NCBI RefSeq assembly: GCF_019703515.2
Contig: NC_059365.1
Coordinates: 41,436,501 to 41,500,500, forward strand
Direction of reading: 5' to 3'
From: Myxocyprinus asiaticus
Lineage: Eukaryota; Chordata; Actinopteri; Cypriniformes; Catostomidae
DNA: 64,000 bases
Shown one piece after another: positions 1 to 12,700 of the stretch; position 1 is the stretch's first letter, and every line of letters begins with the position of its first letter. The position numbers and the translations under genes are program-made. The notes beneath the pieces were generated by a model. It searched no databases, was not told where the DNA came from, and saw only the letters and a program-made list of their open reading frames with translations.

Positions 1-874
1 CTCAAAAATGTAGCCTACATATTTATAATTTTTTTTGCTTTACTTAATTTGTATTAATGTTTGCAACACAAGATATTAATTATAAGGTGAACTCAAAGTG
101 ATCCATAAAGTAAAAGAATATTTGTTAGTTCCTTGAACTTCTTTGGCTTAAAAATCCATAAAATTAATATTTAAGTACTACTAACTCAAAACGAAAAGTA
201 CAGAACTGAGGTTGTGGGGAATACCCATATAAGCCCTTTCCCTTGAATAATTTAAGCACTTTTGTTTGGTCAAAAGGAACTTATTGGGACATTTAATAAG
301 TTGTTATTAAGAATTCAAAGACATTTTTGATAATTTTTAGTATTATTGACATTGTTTTACTGTCATTCATTTTGTGTCATCATGAGGGTGCCATTAGTGT
401 TCCATTTGGTGAAGTTGGATCCGGCTCAATCTATGCAATTTTTCCTTGCGCATGCGATTGTATATAGCTGAAGTGCAGCTTGATTCTTTGTGGAATCAAT
501 CATTTAATGACTGACCTCAGTCATTATTTTCTTTTGAGCCAATTAAATTAGGTAGAAACATTAAAGTTCATTTGAAACAGTGTGCTATTACATGTTAATT
601 CTTAATTGTGTGACATACCTAAATAAAGTAAATAAAGTAACTGATCTGACACGTGTATATCTTACAAAGGTTTTCTTGTTATACTGACATAAAACAACTG
701 TAAGTTGAATTTACTCCAAAAATGCCACATATATATTTTAAGTAAATTCAGCACACCATTTTCTTCAGTGCAGGTTTTCTCTTTAAAGTAATATTTTGTG
801 TTCAATACAAGTTAAGCATTTTTGGCATAATATTGATTACCACACAAATGAATCTGGACTCATCCATCCTTTTC

Positions 875-906
<32 letters not shown>

Positions 907-1155
907 AAATCTGGGTTACAGTGAGGCACTTACAATGGAAGTGAATAGGGTAATATATCATAACAAAATTAATTGACAGAATGTACTGTAGAATTTTTTT
1001 TTTTTGAAAAGCTAAAATGTAATTATAATAATGATGACAAACAAATTATAAAAATAATAAAATATACACTTTCAATATACAAAAGAATTCAATATATTTA
1101 CACTATATACTGTATATATACATATACTATATATACTGTATATATACAGTATGTA
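1..1155. other. AT-rich non-coding DNA with a poly(A) tract and TA-rich stretch
   Basis: I see no coding region. A pure A run lies at 877-902, and 1,090-1,150 is an imperfect TATACTGTATA-type stretch that directly abuts the foldback Tc1 element. The rest is unique-looking AT-rich sequence. Confidence 0.5.
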
Positions 1156-2096
1156 CACTGATCAGCCACAACATTAAAACCACCTGCCTAATATTGTGTA
1201 GGTCCCCCTCGTGCCGCCAAAACAGCGCCAACCCGCATCTCAAAATAGCATTTTGAGATACTATTCTTCTCACCACAATTGTACAGAGGGGTTATCTGAG
1301 TTACCGTAGACTTTGTCAGTTCAAACCAGTCTGGCCATTCTGTGCTGACTTCTCTCATCAACAAGGTGTTTCCATCCGCAGAACTGCCGCTCACTGGATA
1401 TTTTTGCTTTTGGCACCATTCGGAGTAAATTCTAGAGACTTTTGTGCATGAAAATCCCAGGAGATCAGCAGTTACAGGGCTCCAGACTCCGACTAAAATG
1501 GTAGCAAATGCGACCAAAAAGAATTTATTGCGACTATAATTTAAAATCTAGTTTTTTTGGTGACAGTCGGGTTGTGTGCGTTCATATGCAGTTTCATCAA
1601 ATATCATCTTGTGAGTTACTTCTATAGAGTGTGCACTAGTGTGTCTCATGCCACTTTTCACCCGTTCTATTTTTGACGAGGTTGCTGCACTGCATGCAAC
1701 AACAAACCCAGCGTGAGAGAGTCGTGACCAAATGATTATTTTGAACTGGATATTTTTCATGAATCACCTGAAAAGAACTGAGGGTTTGAACTCAGGAGCT
1801 TAGGTTAGCAGTTTGAATCAGATTCACTTTTTCAGGGAATCAGCCGTCAGTGAGCTCACAACTGGGAGTGCAGACATTTCAAAATAAGAGTCCCATGTGT
1901 ATTTCAGGCTTCTTTATAATTAAAAGTCCCGTATTGTGTACCACTTTCTTTTCTCCTGGTAATTATTGATTGTGATTGGAGTAGCACAATAAACTGCATC
2001 TGGGATTTCATTCAATTTGCACTCTTGTAGTCTCTGTGTCTGGGGCCATCTGGTAACAGAAAAAGACTAAGGCAATATTGTAAAACAATTTATATA

Positions 2097-2100
<4 letters not shown>

Positions 2101-2140
<40 letters not shown>
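2101..2140. repeat. (TA)20 microsatellite
   Basis: A pure TA run, just to the left of the CAGGGTTGGGG element and inside the larger hAT element. Confidence 0.95.
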
Positions 2141-2141
<1 letters not shown>

Positions 2142-2149
2142 TGTATATA

Positions 2150-2947
2150 CAGGGTTGGGGAGTAACAGAATACATGGGGATTACGTATTTAAAATACAAA
2201 ATATAAGTAACTGTATTCCACTACAGTTACAATTTAAATCCTTGGTAATTAGAATACAGTTACATTCAAAAAGTGTTTTGATTTCTGAAGAGATTGCTTT
2301 GCATTTTATTGTCATTTATTTCATTTAATATTTAGTCATTTCAGTCATACATATAAATGATGCGATCCAAAGTGCATTTGAACAGCGGTGAAACACTTTC
2401 TTATGATGTGTTACATTCATACGAGCAGACAGAGAAGTAAGTAAGAAGTAAGTTTGGAGCAGAAGAAATAGAAATAAACCTTGTGTAAATTGTCAGCTTT
2501 ACACTAAGCTAAAATGCTATTTCTAGCCATTTTACATACACATGTTACCTGGCACAATCATATTTTTTTATCAAGAAAATTCACGTTGGATCATAATTTC
2601 TTTTTTTCTAGTAAGACCTTTGATATTAGGGCAAAAATTATATTCTTGATAATAATTTTTGTATTGTTTTCCTGTAAAAATATCTAAAAATCCTTAAAAC
2701 AAGATCAATTTGATTTATCTTGTTTTAGAAACAACACTGCATAAGATATTTAGGTTTTTCAGAGAATGTATTTTTAACGTGTATTCTGTCTTACTGTACT
2801 GACAGAGTTTTTATAGTCAAAACAAGTGAAAAAATGTACCAGTGCTGAAGTAATCCAAAGTATTTAGAATATGTTACTGACCATTTTACAGCATGTATTC
2901 TGTAATCTGTAGTGGAATACATTTCAAAAGTAACCTTCCCAATCCTG
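2150..2947. mobile_element. MITE with CAGGRTTGGG termini
   Basis: Inverted ends: CAGGGTTGGGGAGTAAC at the left and GTAACCTTCCCAATCCTG at the right, both flanked by TATATA. Internal strings rich in GTAACTGTATTC-like sequence recur near both ends. It is a common fish non-autonomous DNA element. Superfamily is not assigned here. It sits within the hAT-like element and directly abuts the next MITE. Confidence 0.7.
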
Positions 2948-2955
2948 TATATATA

Positions 2956-2994
2956 CACTACCGGTCAAAAGTTTTGAAACACTTACTCATCCTT

Positions 2995-3052
<58 letters not shown>

Positions 3053-3459
3053 CACATTTTAGAATAAAAGTAAAGTCATCACAACTATGGAACTATGGGA
3101 ATTATGTGGTGACTAAACAAAATCCATATTTTAGCATCTTCAAAGTAGTCACCCTTTGCCTAGAATTTGCAGAAATGTACTCTTGACATTTTCTCAACCA
3201 ACTTCTTCAGGTATCACCCTGGGATGCTTTTTAAACAGTATTGAAGGAGTTCCCATCTATGCTGGGCACTTATTGGCTGCTTTTCTTTATTATTTGGTCC
3301 AAGTCATCATTTCAAAAACTTTTTTTTATTTTTTATTTAATTAAATTTCAGTTTTATAATGAAATAAATTAATATGGTGGCACAAATATATTTTTGTCTA
3401 CAAAACTAATTTCAAACATTTAAGCATATGTTTTGTTTCAAAACTTTTGACCGGTAGTG
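2956..3459. mobile_element. Tc1/mariner MITE with CACTACCGGTCAAAAGTTTT ends
   Basis: The left end CACTACCGGTCAAAAGTTTT and the right end AAAACTTTTGACCGGTAGTG are inverted copies flanked by TA. The 504-bp interior carries a TA run followed by a T run (about 2,999-3,052) and Tc1-like non-coding sequence, with no transposase. It is nested in the hAT-like element at 1,475-3,898. Confidence 0.85.
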
Positions 3460-4414
3460 TACATACACACACACACACATGTGCAAACATTTATTGATGC
3501 TCAAGAAGACAACAAACTACTATGTATACAAGTGTATATGTATATGCATACTATATGTTATTATCTGTAATGTAGACTGTGAAGAGCAGTATTAAATAAA
3601 ATTAATAAAAATATTTTATCTCTTATATTTGTATAAATTATGAAAGGGGTGTGAACATTTATGAGACAAAATGGAATGCAAATTTATATTCTCAATTATA
3701 AACTTTATTCTGTTTATTAAACCTCAGATTAATGGGTTATCAACTGTCTTCCTTTTCTTCTGCTTCTATCTTGTTTCTGAACAGCAATCTAAATCGAGCA
3801 TTTCTGTGATTTGGCAACTAAAAACAGCCATTTGGCTCCTTAATGTTTCAGTTTAGGAGCCAAAGGCTCCTTAGTCATTTTTTTAGTCTGGAGCCCTGAG
3901 TTACAGAAATACTCAAACCAGACTGTCTGGCACCAACAATCATGCCACGGTCCAAATCACTGAGATCACAATGTGAACATTAATTGAAGCTCCTGACCCG
4001 TATCTGAATGATTTTATGCACTGCTGCCACATGATTGGCTGATTAAATAATTGCATGGATGATTGTTGGTGCCAGACGGGCTGGTTTGAGTATTTCTGTA
4101 ATTGCTGATCTCCTGGGATTTTCACACATAATAGTCTCTAGAATTTACTCAGAATGGTGCCAAAAGCAAAAAACATCCAGTGAGCGGCAGTTCTGCGGAT
4201 GGAAATGCCTTGTTGATGAGAGAGATCAACAGAGAATGGCCAGACTGGTTCGAAATGACAAAACATATGGTTAGATAATCTCTCTGTACAATTGTGGCGT
4301 GAAGAATATTTTCTCAGAATGCTATTCTGAGATGCGGGTTGGTGCTGTATTGGCGGCATGAGGGGGACCTACACAATATTAGGCAGGTGGTTTTAATGTT
4401 GTGGCTGATTGGTG

Positions 4415-5010
4415 TATATATACCTCGCAAAAAAATAAAAATAAAAAAAGTCCCTAAGCTAGGCTAGGAATAGAAACTGTTCCTTGCTTGTTTTAAAGAA
4501 GTTTTGATTGCAACTTGTCATACATTTCTTGTCCTGCACCTGATCAGCCTGAATGTAGCAAACTATTTTGAAGGTTAATTTGTTTGTGATCTTTTCTCAT
4601 AGACACAGGTATATGAGAAACTCTAATTTGAACTTTGAACATTTATATTGTACAATAGAAAACTTTATTCAGATAATGAATTATAATGTGCATTTGGCTT
4701 AAACCTTTTTCTTAAAAAAATAACACAAATTTTTTCTTACTTTGTCATTTAAGTGTTGTTATATCAAACTGACAAAATATCGAATTGTTAACCTCATATC
4801 GCTGAATTATGTCGCACCATTCTGATATGGTCCTCTAAAGGTCTGCCAACCTTTATTCACAATGAGATGACAACATAAACACACTCCCACTTACAGTACA
4901 TGTTTTCTTCTTTGTTCTCTTTAAAAGTAGATGCACCAAAAAAGACTTAAATGTTCACTGCAGAATTTTAAATAATACAAATCAGAAACCCTCATTACCC
5001 TTGACCTCTT
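4415..5010. other. Non-coding AT-rich interval
   Basis: No gene, RNA or clear repeat boundary is visible. The sequence is AT-rich with no open frame of note. Confidence 0.4.
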
Positions 5011-5012
5011 TG

Positions 5013-5440
5013 AGGTTGGGTAAGTTACTTAAAACAGTAATCTACAAATTAATTTTTTTTCTTCTAAAATTGTAATCAGATTACTTTACTAATTGTTTAA
5101 CTGACAAAGTAATCACATTACTAGTTACTTTACTTTTAAGTTACTTTCTAAAACACTTTTCCACTCAACAAAGTCAAATAATGTCTGTATTTCTTCCTTG
5201 TTCATTTTTACTTACAAGTCATACACTCAACACTCATTTCTCCTTCACAATGACTTGTTACGGGTAGTAATTAATGTATTCTACACAAATAATATATTAG
5301 AAATTTAATCTAAAGTCAGTAACTGTAATCTAATTACAAGAATTCAAAATGTAATGCATTACACTACTTTTTTTAATAAAAAGTAATTAGATTACAGTAA
5401 CTAATTACTTTGTAATTGGATTACACCCAACACTGCGCCT
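5013..5440. mobile_element. GTAATC-rich MITE with TTGGGT ends
   Basis: The left end reads GGTTGGGTAAGTTACTT and the right end reads GATTACACCCAACACTG, so the termini are inverted around GTTGGGT. The interior is made of repeated AGTAATTAGATTAC-like strings in both orientations. A second member of this family lies at about 47,800-48,716. Confidence 0.65.
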
Positions 5441-7076
5441 CAGACACTTAGGTGCCACACACTGTTCCCTTTAGATGACATTTCTCAATAAGATCTGTAT
5501 TAGTGTACTGCAGCCTAGAAATCTAACAGTCTCAGCTACTCAGAGAAGTTACGGTGCTCTGATGTGACTTAAACATTGGCAAACATAATGAAACTTACAC
5601 TACTTTATCACATCTCTTCCCAGCAGGTTCACAGCAGTTTATTCCACCTCACTCTTTCTCTGGCTTCCTGTTTCTGTTCCATTCTCAAACATACCTCTCA
5701 TGCATCACACATTTCTCAACTAATAGATGTTTGGTTTGCACGTCCTTCAGTACAGTACCTGTGGTCAGTTCCTGTTGCAGGAGCTGCATGTTGGTAACGG
5801 ATGTGGTCGAGACCACACTGCCACCTACTGTAGACCAACATCTCACGGCAAATCCCTCTGATCTGTCTGAATACTGTAACAAATGAAAAGGATTTCCATA
5901 CCTTTTTATATTTGTAAACCTTTAATAGCCATGCTGGAAGACTTGTATTTATTTGCCACAATAAATGATGGTTGCGTAGTAATTGACGCCAAAGACATAG
6001 TGAAGAGAAAGGAGCTAATGCAGCTCTCTGCTTTTCATACGGGACACATTTAAGCACGTTTCTCATGTTCAGGCGAGATTTTTGACCTCACATTTACACA
6101 AGTTTTGACAGCTCTGACAAAAATGTTTAGACAGCTCAAAGACTTCCTGACATGTAGATTATCCAGTACAACAGCTGACATGTGCAGCGAAAGGATGTTG
6201 TTTTCATTAACATGACCAGCTAACTGCTTACAATAACGTTCCTTAACCCCTCACACACACACATACTCTCTCTCTAAGCTAAGATCTCAGAGTAGTCCTT
6301 CACAATAAGGTGCTCTGCTTGTCCTGCTAGCAGTTCTATATGTCTCTTATGGTCTTCACTGAGCACAGAGACATCAATCTCTTCCTAATTCCGTCAAGTG
6401 TGAAAGGGCCCTTATGCGAAAGCGTCAGGGACACGCCAGCTCTTTTGTAGCCTGTTGTGGGGAGAGGTGAGCGGGGCTTCACCGGCACAATGCCCTACCC
6501 AAGACCCACCGTGCTCCTGACAGCAGAGCAGATGGCGTCGGCAGTAACCAAACAAAAGAGATCTAATCAGAGGAACAATGGAGGCGAGCCGCACGGGAGG
6601 ACAGAACCACGCATCAAGCATCGAGGCTTTCTGGGTTTGATGGAAGGAATGAACGATGGATAGGTGGAAAGAAAAGAGAGCAGTCAGCCCCCCTTCCCTT
6701 CCCTTCTCTTCTTCTTGCCCTCCCCTGGCACTAATATAAGGGACTATGACTTTATTACCCCTCATTAACACAAATTAGGGCACTCAGAGCCCCCTGAATG
6801 AAGGTGACAAACTGAATTAAGCATTTGAAAACAAACCCACCCCGCCTTGCGCCAGGCTGTGACCATATTGCGTTTACATTCATGGGGGTCCCTCTACAAA
6901 AGCAAGGCTGCTCCTATGGGAAGCTGTGAAGGGAAAATTCCAGAAGAAAAGGTTTTATTAGGTCAAGTACTGCCTTTGGGCCTCAGAAGTCCCGAAACAG
7001 ATGCATTATGGGAAAGAGTTGCTACGAATGAAAGCTACGTAACTGTGAAATATGTAATAAATATGTGTTAAGTATG
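5441..7076. other. Repeat-poor non-coding interval
   Basis: No convincing gene. The stretch 6,400-7,030 is less AT-rich than its surroundings and has no recognisable repeat, which would fit a conserved non-coding element. That is a guess from composition only. Short frames here lack any recognisable domain. Confidence 0.35.
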
Positions 7077-7182
<106 letters not shown>

Positions 7183-7482
7183 TATAATTTGTTCATGCCA
7201 CACATTTTCAGCTCTTTTTGTTTGATTAATTTCATAAGTGTTAAGATTCAGCACAGTGATGAATAAATGTACTGTACAAAAAAGTCATAATTTTCCTGCC
7301 ACAAACTGAAAGACTCGCACACATCTTTTAAAACACATCAAAATAATTACTTTAGCAAGATCCCTAAAGTAATTAAATGTGTACTGTATGCATAAATTTT
7401 TCTGAAATACATATTTTGCCATCACCCTTGAACACAGAATAAATGTATTTTCACAGGTAAGAATATATATGTATGTACAGTA

Positions 7483-7487
<5 letters not shown>

Positions 7488-7518
<31 letters not shown>
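7488..7518. repeat. (TG)n microsatellite
   Basis: A TG run of about 30 bp in AT-rich non-coding DNA. Confidence 0.9.
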
Positions 7519-7519
<1 letters not shown>

Positions 7520-8222
7520 ATGGGTTATTAACAAATAAAGTTGTCTGAGGTCATAAAAATTAGTAATCTTTTAAAAATCTAATTTAAAACACGTGTCAAG
7601 AAATGTAACATTTGTGTCCAATTTGGCTTCATAAATTTTTGAAAGATATTTATAGCTTTTTCTACAAAAATGCATTTAATGACTTTTAAAATGTCATGTG
7701 GTGTAACCATCAAGTAAAATGTATTAAAATACTTATTTTAACAGAGTATTTTAAAGGTAAAAAAATATATTTTTTTACAAAAAGTTGTTGAGTCAAGAAT
7801 GTCAGAAAGGTTTCTCACGGTTACACAACATGACCTGAAATAAAATCTGCCATTTCATAAAATATGAGGGCCTAAAGGACCCCTTTAATCTCTGTTTTAT
7901 GGTTTTTGTCAACACAAACAACAAAATGGCAACCTACAATTTTTTTACAAATATTAATCTTATAAAACACAATTGTTTCACTACTTATTTATTTTTAAGA
8001 AAAATTAATAATATTATTATACACTACTCATGCCGAGATTTCTCAAGAAATGCAGTTTTTAATGAGACTTTGATTTTTTTCACCACATGATTTAAAAAAA
8101 AAAAAAAAAAAAAAATTACTTTAAGCCCCAGACAAAAAGATGCATTTTTATGTATTTTTAAATATTTGTATAAATCTGGAAAAAAATAAAAATAAAAAAA
8201 GTGGTCAAGTCATTGACCCATA

Positions 8223-8297
<75 letters not shown>

Positions 8298-8517
8298 AGT
8301 ATATAAAAAATGAGCAAGAAATTTGTTTTGGCTCTTATTCTTTTCAAACTTTTCATACCTGAATAAGTCGGGTGTTTTTGTAACAATTACACTTCCTTGT
8401 GGATGTTTAAGGTCACTAAGATCTGAAAAAATATCTCGAAGTTATCTGGTAGCCTAATAAACAAGGATGATTAATTGTGTTTATTGTTTCTCAATCCATT
8501 CCTGAAAAAAAAAAAAA

Positions 8518-8560
<43 letters not shown>

Positions 8561-9069
8561 TAAAATAAAAAAAATAAAAAAAAGATTTGTGTATTAGAAC
8601 ATATTTACACATTTCAGTTATTAATTGGAATTTGTATTCTGTCGTTCGCCTTCTGTAGTGTGCCGGATGGGCCTGGGTGAAGTTTATCAAAATAGTGAAG
8701 GTTACTCGTACACAGTTCTCAGGCTTTAGCAGGTTTCGATGTTTAGTCTTCAGGTGATGGTCATCATAAATGATGTCAGGGCAGAAAAAACTCATCTCTT
8801 AAGGTGCCCTTCTTCAACCAAGTGTCCATTTTTGCGAATGAGTATCTAGTCTAATATTTTGTATTTATTTATTTTAATATTATATTTGTGTTTATTAACG
8901 GTCAATTCCCTTATAATTCATTTCGATGGTCAATTCGCTTTAGCATTATCTATTTGACGTCAAAAGTCTGTTATGACGAGAGCAAAGGAACGTCGATTTC
9001 TTTACCTCGATGAAGCAGATTGAGCTGCTCCAGATTCATGAAATCAGCTGAACAAGAGTGCTCACAATG

Positions 9070-9110
<41 letters not shown>

Positions 9111-9555
9111 TTTGGTATATTTCAGTTTATTAAGACAATACCTCTAATCAATATATCTAGGTTGCAGTTACCTTCTTTTTCTTACCTGTTCGTCGCTTGC
9201 AGTGAGAACGTTTAAAGCAGCAGAAAAATCGATAGACTGGCGTCCTAATCCTGGCCTCGTAATAATAATAGGCCTCATAATCGTTCTTGTAAAATAACTA
9301 GCGTTAATAGCATAAATTAGTGTCGGACCGCACATAATGCGAATGTAAGGGATGGCGCCTCAATGGGGAATAACATGCCAGTTAGACGCCTGAAGACTTG
9401 CGCGACAGCGACATCTAGTGGCGCTTTACTATCACGTGAGTTGGTGAGTTTATTTTCTTACACTGTTTTTTGTTTGTTTCCACAGGAGAGGAATTACATA
9501 TGTGTATTATTATATGGTCTGAGACCTCTATTGAAAATGTTTCTATTTTGCATTG

Positions 9556-9559
<4 letters not shown>
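7519..9559. other. Non-coding interval with several microsatellites
   Basis: It holds an A run (8,093-8,115), a (TA)n run (8,226-8,292), an A run grading into (AAT)n (8,505-8,554) and (ATT)n (9,071-9,108). I see no gene. Confidence 0.6.

Positions 9560-9628
<69 letters not shown>
9560..9628. repeat. (TA)n microsatellite
   Basis: A pure TA run of about 68 bp. Confidence 0.95.
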
Positions 9629-9634
<6 letters not shown>

Positions 9635-10421
9635 TTATTATGAATTCGTTTATGAAATGCAAAACAAAAATATGTTAATAACAAGAAAATGTTTCTAATT
9701 TTATATCATGTACAGAATATTGATATGATATCCCATATCAAGGATTCATACCACTTTAAAATGCACATAAAAATGTTCAACTGCTCGTTCACTTCCTGTT
9801 TGTCACCACTAGAGGGCAGGAGAGCTCCATCTCTGAATTAAGTCTTTTTAAAACCTCACAAATCAATTGCATGACTGAGGTGTAAAAAGAAGAAAAAAGG
9901 AGTATAATACTACTGATAAATTACAGACACATTTCTATTCATGTATTTTCAACAGCATCCCTGTTGCACATTAATTTAGTGAGCAACTCACAGAATATTT
10001 AGTTAGATGTTCTTGAATAGCAGTGGACTTCTCCTTGGTGTCTTTTTAAGCATTGCAAATTCTCAGGTACCTGTCTTGTTACTTCCCATTTAACATGATG
10101 AAGTTGTTTTGGTAAGAAAATGTCAACTTGGAACATAAATGCAAATGTCTGCAGATAAATGCAGAATTATTTCACCCAGACTCAAAAAGAACAGTAACAA
10201 AACACAAGATTAAACATAACAAATATAAAAATAATTATTATACATTCTCAAATCTTAACTGTGTGTCAGCTACACAGAAGGCACAATAAGTAACACATTT
10301 TTATGTCTGCTTATTTGTGCATGTGCTGAGCTCATATAGCCTGCACAGGGTACAATTATGTGGTAAGTGTGTGCTCATGTTTGCTTGTGTGGACTTCAAG
10401 GCTGTTCTGTGCATTTATGCT

Positions 10422-10423
<2 letters not shown>

Positions 10424-10469
<46 letters not shown>
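10424..10469. repeat. (TG)n microsatellite
   Basis: A TG run of about 45 bp. The interval 9,629-10,970 around it otherwise shows no gene or clear repeat. Confidence 0.95.
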
Positions 10470-10472
<3 letters not shown>

Positions 10473-10974
10473 GTACCTGGCTGCTCTAAAAGCACCATAT
10501 TGCAGGAAGCTGCTGTAATTTCCTCCATCCTGCATCTCCAAACACTCAGCGATCAACCCAGAGCCCAAACCACAACCACATGGGATCCCAGCTCTCATTC
10601 ACTGAGTGGGAACATTCCAGAACCCACTGACCAAAAAAAATAAAATAAAAAAAAAACATACCATCAAGCAAAAGAAGCTCAACTTCCACGTAGCATTAAA
10701 CCACATTGAGAGAGAACCAACAAAATTAGAGTTGAGCTCTTCATTAGCACACAATTAATATAAGAGTAGAAAGAGATATTAGAAGTTGATGCATTTACAT
10801 TATAATTAGCGATGCTTGTTAAGGCTAGAATCAATAATACTATTACACAAGTTAGGGATTTGAACAAAATGATTAAACTTATGAGCATAATTGTCCTCTA
10901 CCATTTGTGTGATGGACATGAAGGATACCAGAAATAATGCAGCTTGTTGACGAGAGGTGTGCTATTGCTTTATG

Positions 10975-12700
10975 GTTACGACCATCACCTGGGTTCCCTG
11001 AAAGGAGGGAACAAGATGCTGTGTCAATAGCTGACGCTATGGGAAATTCCTCCCAGGAGTGGTGATCTCTGAAGCCCTATAAAATCATGCCATTCAATTG
11101 GCAGATGGCACTTGACACTCCGCCCCTTATGCACGCATCATCGTGAGCATATAAACCAGAGTACAGTGTCATTTTATCAGGATTTTTCAACTAAAGGGAG
11201 GAAAGCACATCTATTGGTCCCTTAACAGTGAGAAATCAGTAGTGTGGCAAACATACACAACAACTTGTTCTCTCATTTCAGGGAACCAAGGTTACAGTAT
11301 TAACCATAACGTTCCTTTTAAGTCGGTCACTTCGACGCTGCATCAGTAGCTGATGCTATGGGAAAATGTATACAATCACGTGGAGCTAGTGAATCTCACA
11401 CACGTGTGACAATGTGGGGTAGTAATACACTGTTAAGTTACATCAGCAGTGTAGTGGAAAATAAGTTTAGAAACAAAAACAGTCACTGACCAACAAGATA
11501 ATGTAAAGCTACTAGCCAACAAACATTAACAACATTGCTCTTTACACCAAGGAGAGTCAAGAATGACACGGTCATGAGACCAGCATTCATAACACAATGA
11601 CGCTAGCCAGTAGGGTAGTGAACATTGAGAAATCAACCCCCCTTCATAGTAAGGACTTGGAAAGAGAGGAAAGATACATGCAGGTTATAAAAAATGGCAC
11701 AGGTGTTAGGGGAAGCCCAAACTGCAGCCAGACATATGCCATCTATGAGGAGGCTATGCTCCTGGTGGAGTGAGCCTTCACACCCATAAGACACTGCAAA
11801 TCATAAGTGAGTGCAATGACTTCAATAACTCAGTGAGTCTTTGCTTGGAGATGACCAAACCATTTGAACGGCCTCCAAAGCAGACAAACAGCTTACTCTC
11901 ACCCTTAACTGACTTGTTTGGTCAATGTACATATGTAGCACCAGCACAGGGCAAAGCATGTGCAGTCTCTGCACTTTGCCCAACTCAAATGGAGGAGAGA
12001 AAGCTTGTAAGGTAACATCCTGATCCCTAAAGAGAGTTGCCAAAACCTAGAGCACATAACCTTCCCTAGCCTTTAGAATGGCTTTTGACAAGCCCGGTCC
12101 AGACTCTAAGGAGGACTCATTGACCGATAAGGCTTGAAGGTCCCCAATTAATTTGACTGAAGCCAAAGCGTGTAACAGAGTGATTTACAGAAAGAGTACT
12201 CGCAAGCTTACTGCATCAAGTGGCTAGAATGGGGAACCATAAGTACATTCAGTACTAGCGCCGGGTCCCAGATCGGGCCAGTAGCAGGGTGAGAAAGTCT
12301 CAGCAGCCTCGTTCCTCGCAGGAACTTGCTGACCAAAGGGTGTTTGCACAAAGACAAACCACCCAAAGGGGTCATGGCCTGTTGCTATGGCAGTGACATA
12401 AACTTTGAACGTGGATCGAGAGCCCTGCATCCATGCACTCTTGCAAAAAGTAAACCAAACATTTGCATAGGGAAAGGTGTTGGGGTCTTCTCCACGGAGG
12501 AACACCAGTCAGCAACAAAATTCACCATATTAAAGAATACAGCCTATGGAATCAACTTTTTAGGCATTTACCAGGCCTTCTTAAGGTCTGAAGAAAACAC
12601 AGTGTGTGCCTTAAATGCCCATGTTGCGACATAGCAATGTTCTGACACGTCGCCAATAACAGTAAAACAGGCACTGAAAGTGACCTGCGTCATGCCTTTA
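10975..12700 (-). mobile_element. DIRS-type retrotransposon relic, minus strand
   Basis: DIRS elements replicate by reverse transcription and integrate with a tyrosine recombinase. At 10,990-11,070 and again at 11,280-11,370 there are related blocks (GGTTCCCTGAAAGGAGGGAA; TCAGTAGCTGATGCTATGGG) typical of fish DIRS terminal and internal complementary repeats. On the minus strand, 11,640-12,520 encodes a broken tyrosine recombinase (separate entry). The gag and reverse transcriptase are gone or unrecognisable. The upstream edge is uncertain and may reach about 12,990. It belongs to a different DIRS family from the two plus-strand copies. Confidence 0.7.
11640..12520 (-). pseudogene. Tyrosine recombinase pseudogene of the minus-strand DIRS element
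   Basis: Reading down the minus strand: STFKVYVTAIA near 12,410 (core-binding domain), then VKLIGDLQALSV near 12,150, FRDQDVTLQAF near 12,010, LCPVLVLHMYID near 11,940, GVKAHSTRSIASS near 11,750 and WASPNTCAIFYNLHV near 11,690. These match the DIRS recombinase in order. The HxxR box (HSTR) and the catalytic Tyr (FYNL) are present. The first catalytic Arg, normally KRVGDLQ, is Leu here, and several frameshifts and a stop break the frame. It is inactive. Confidence 0.75.

Larger units (their letters stand above)
1475..3898. mobile_element. Non-autonomous hAT-type element inserted in the foldback Tc1 element
   Basis: Terminal inverted repeats CAGGGCTCCAGACT at 1,475-1,488 and AGTCTGGAGCCCTG at 3,885-3,898 are perfect over 14 bp and begin CAGGG, as hAT ends often do. 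The right flank reads AGTTACAG. The left flank reads AGTTA and then runs into the element's CAG, as if one CAG of a duplicated CAGCAG was lost, so an 8-bp target duplication is likely. No transposase frame is visible. Two further elements (2,150-2,947 and 2,956-3,459) and a TA microsatellite lie inside it. Confidence 0.75.
1156..4414. mobile_element. Foldback Tc1-type MITE, split by a hAT insertion
   Basis: The element starts CACTGATCAGCCACAAC at 1,156 and ends with its inverted counterpart at 4,414, with TA on both sides. It is nearly a palindrome. The left arm (1,156-1,474 plus 3,899-3,943) and right arm (4,053-4,414) are long inverted repeats around a centre of about 110 bp. The right arm can be read as a Tc1-like helix-turn-helix fragment (DLLGFSHIIVSRIYSEW, about 4,107-4,157), and the left arm mirrors it on the minus strand. 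Without the insertion the element is about 835 bp. It encodes no complete transposase. This is a widespread fish repeat and was presumably mobilised by a Tc1/mariner transposase. Confidence 0.85.

Noticed and set aside
11770..12634. Plus-strand frames of 81-102 residues
   Set aside because: The minus strand here carries the ordered DIRS recombinase motifs, so these are shadows.
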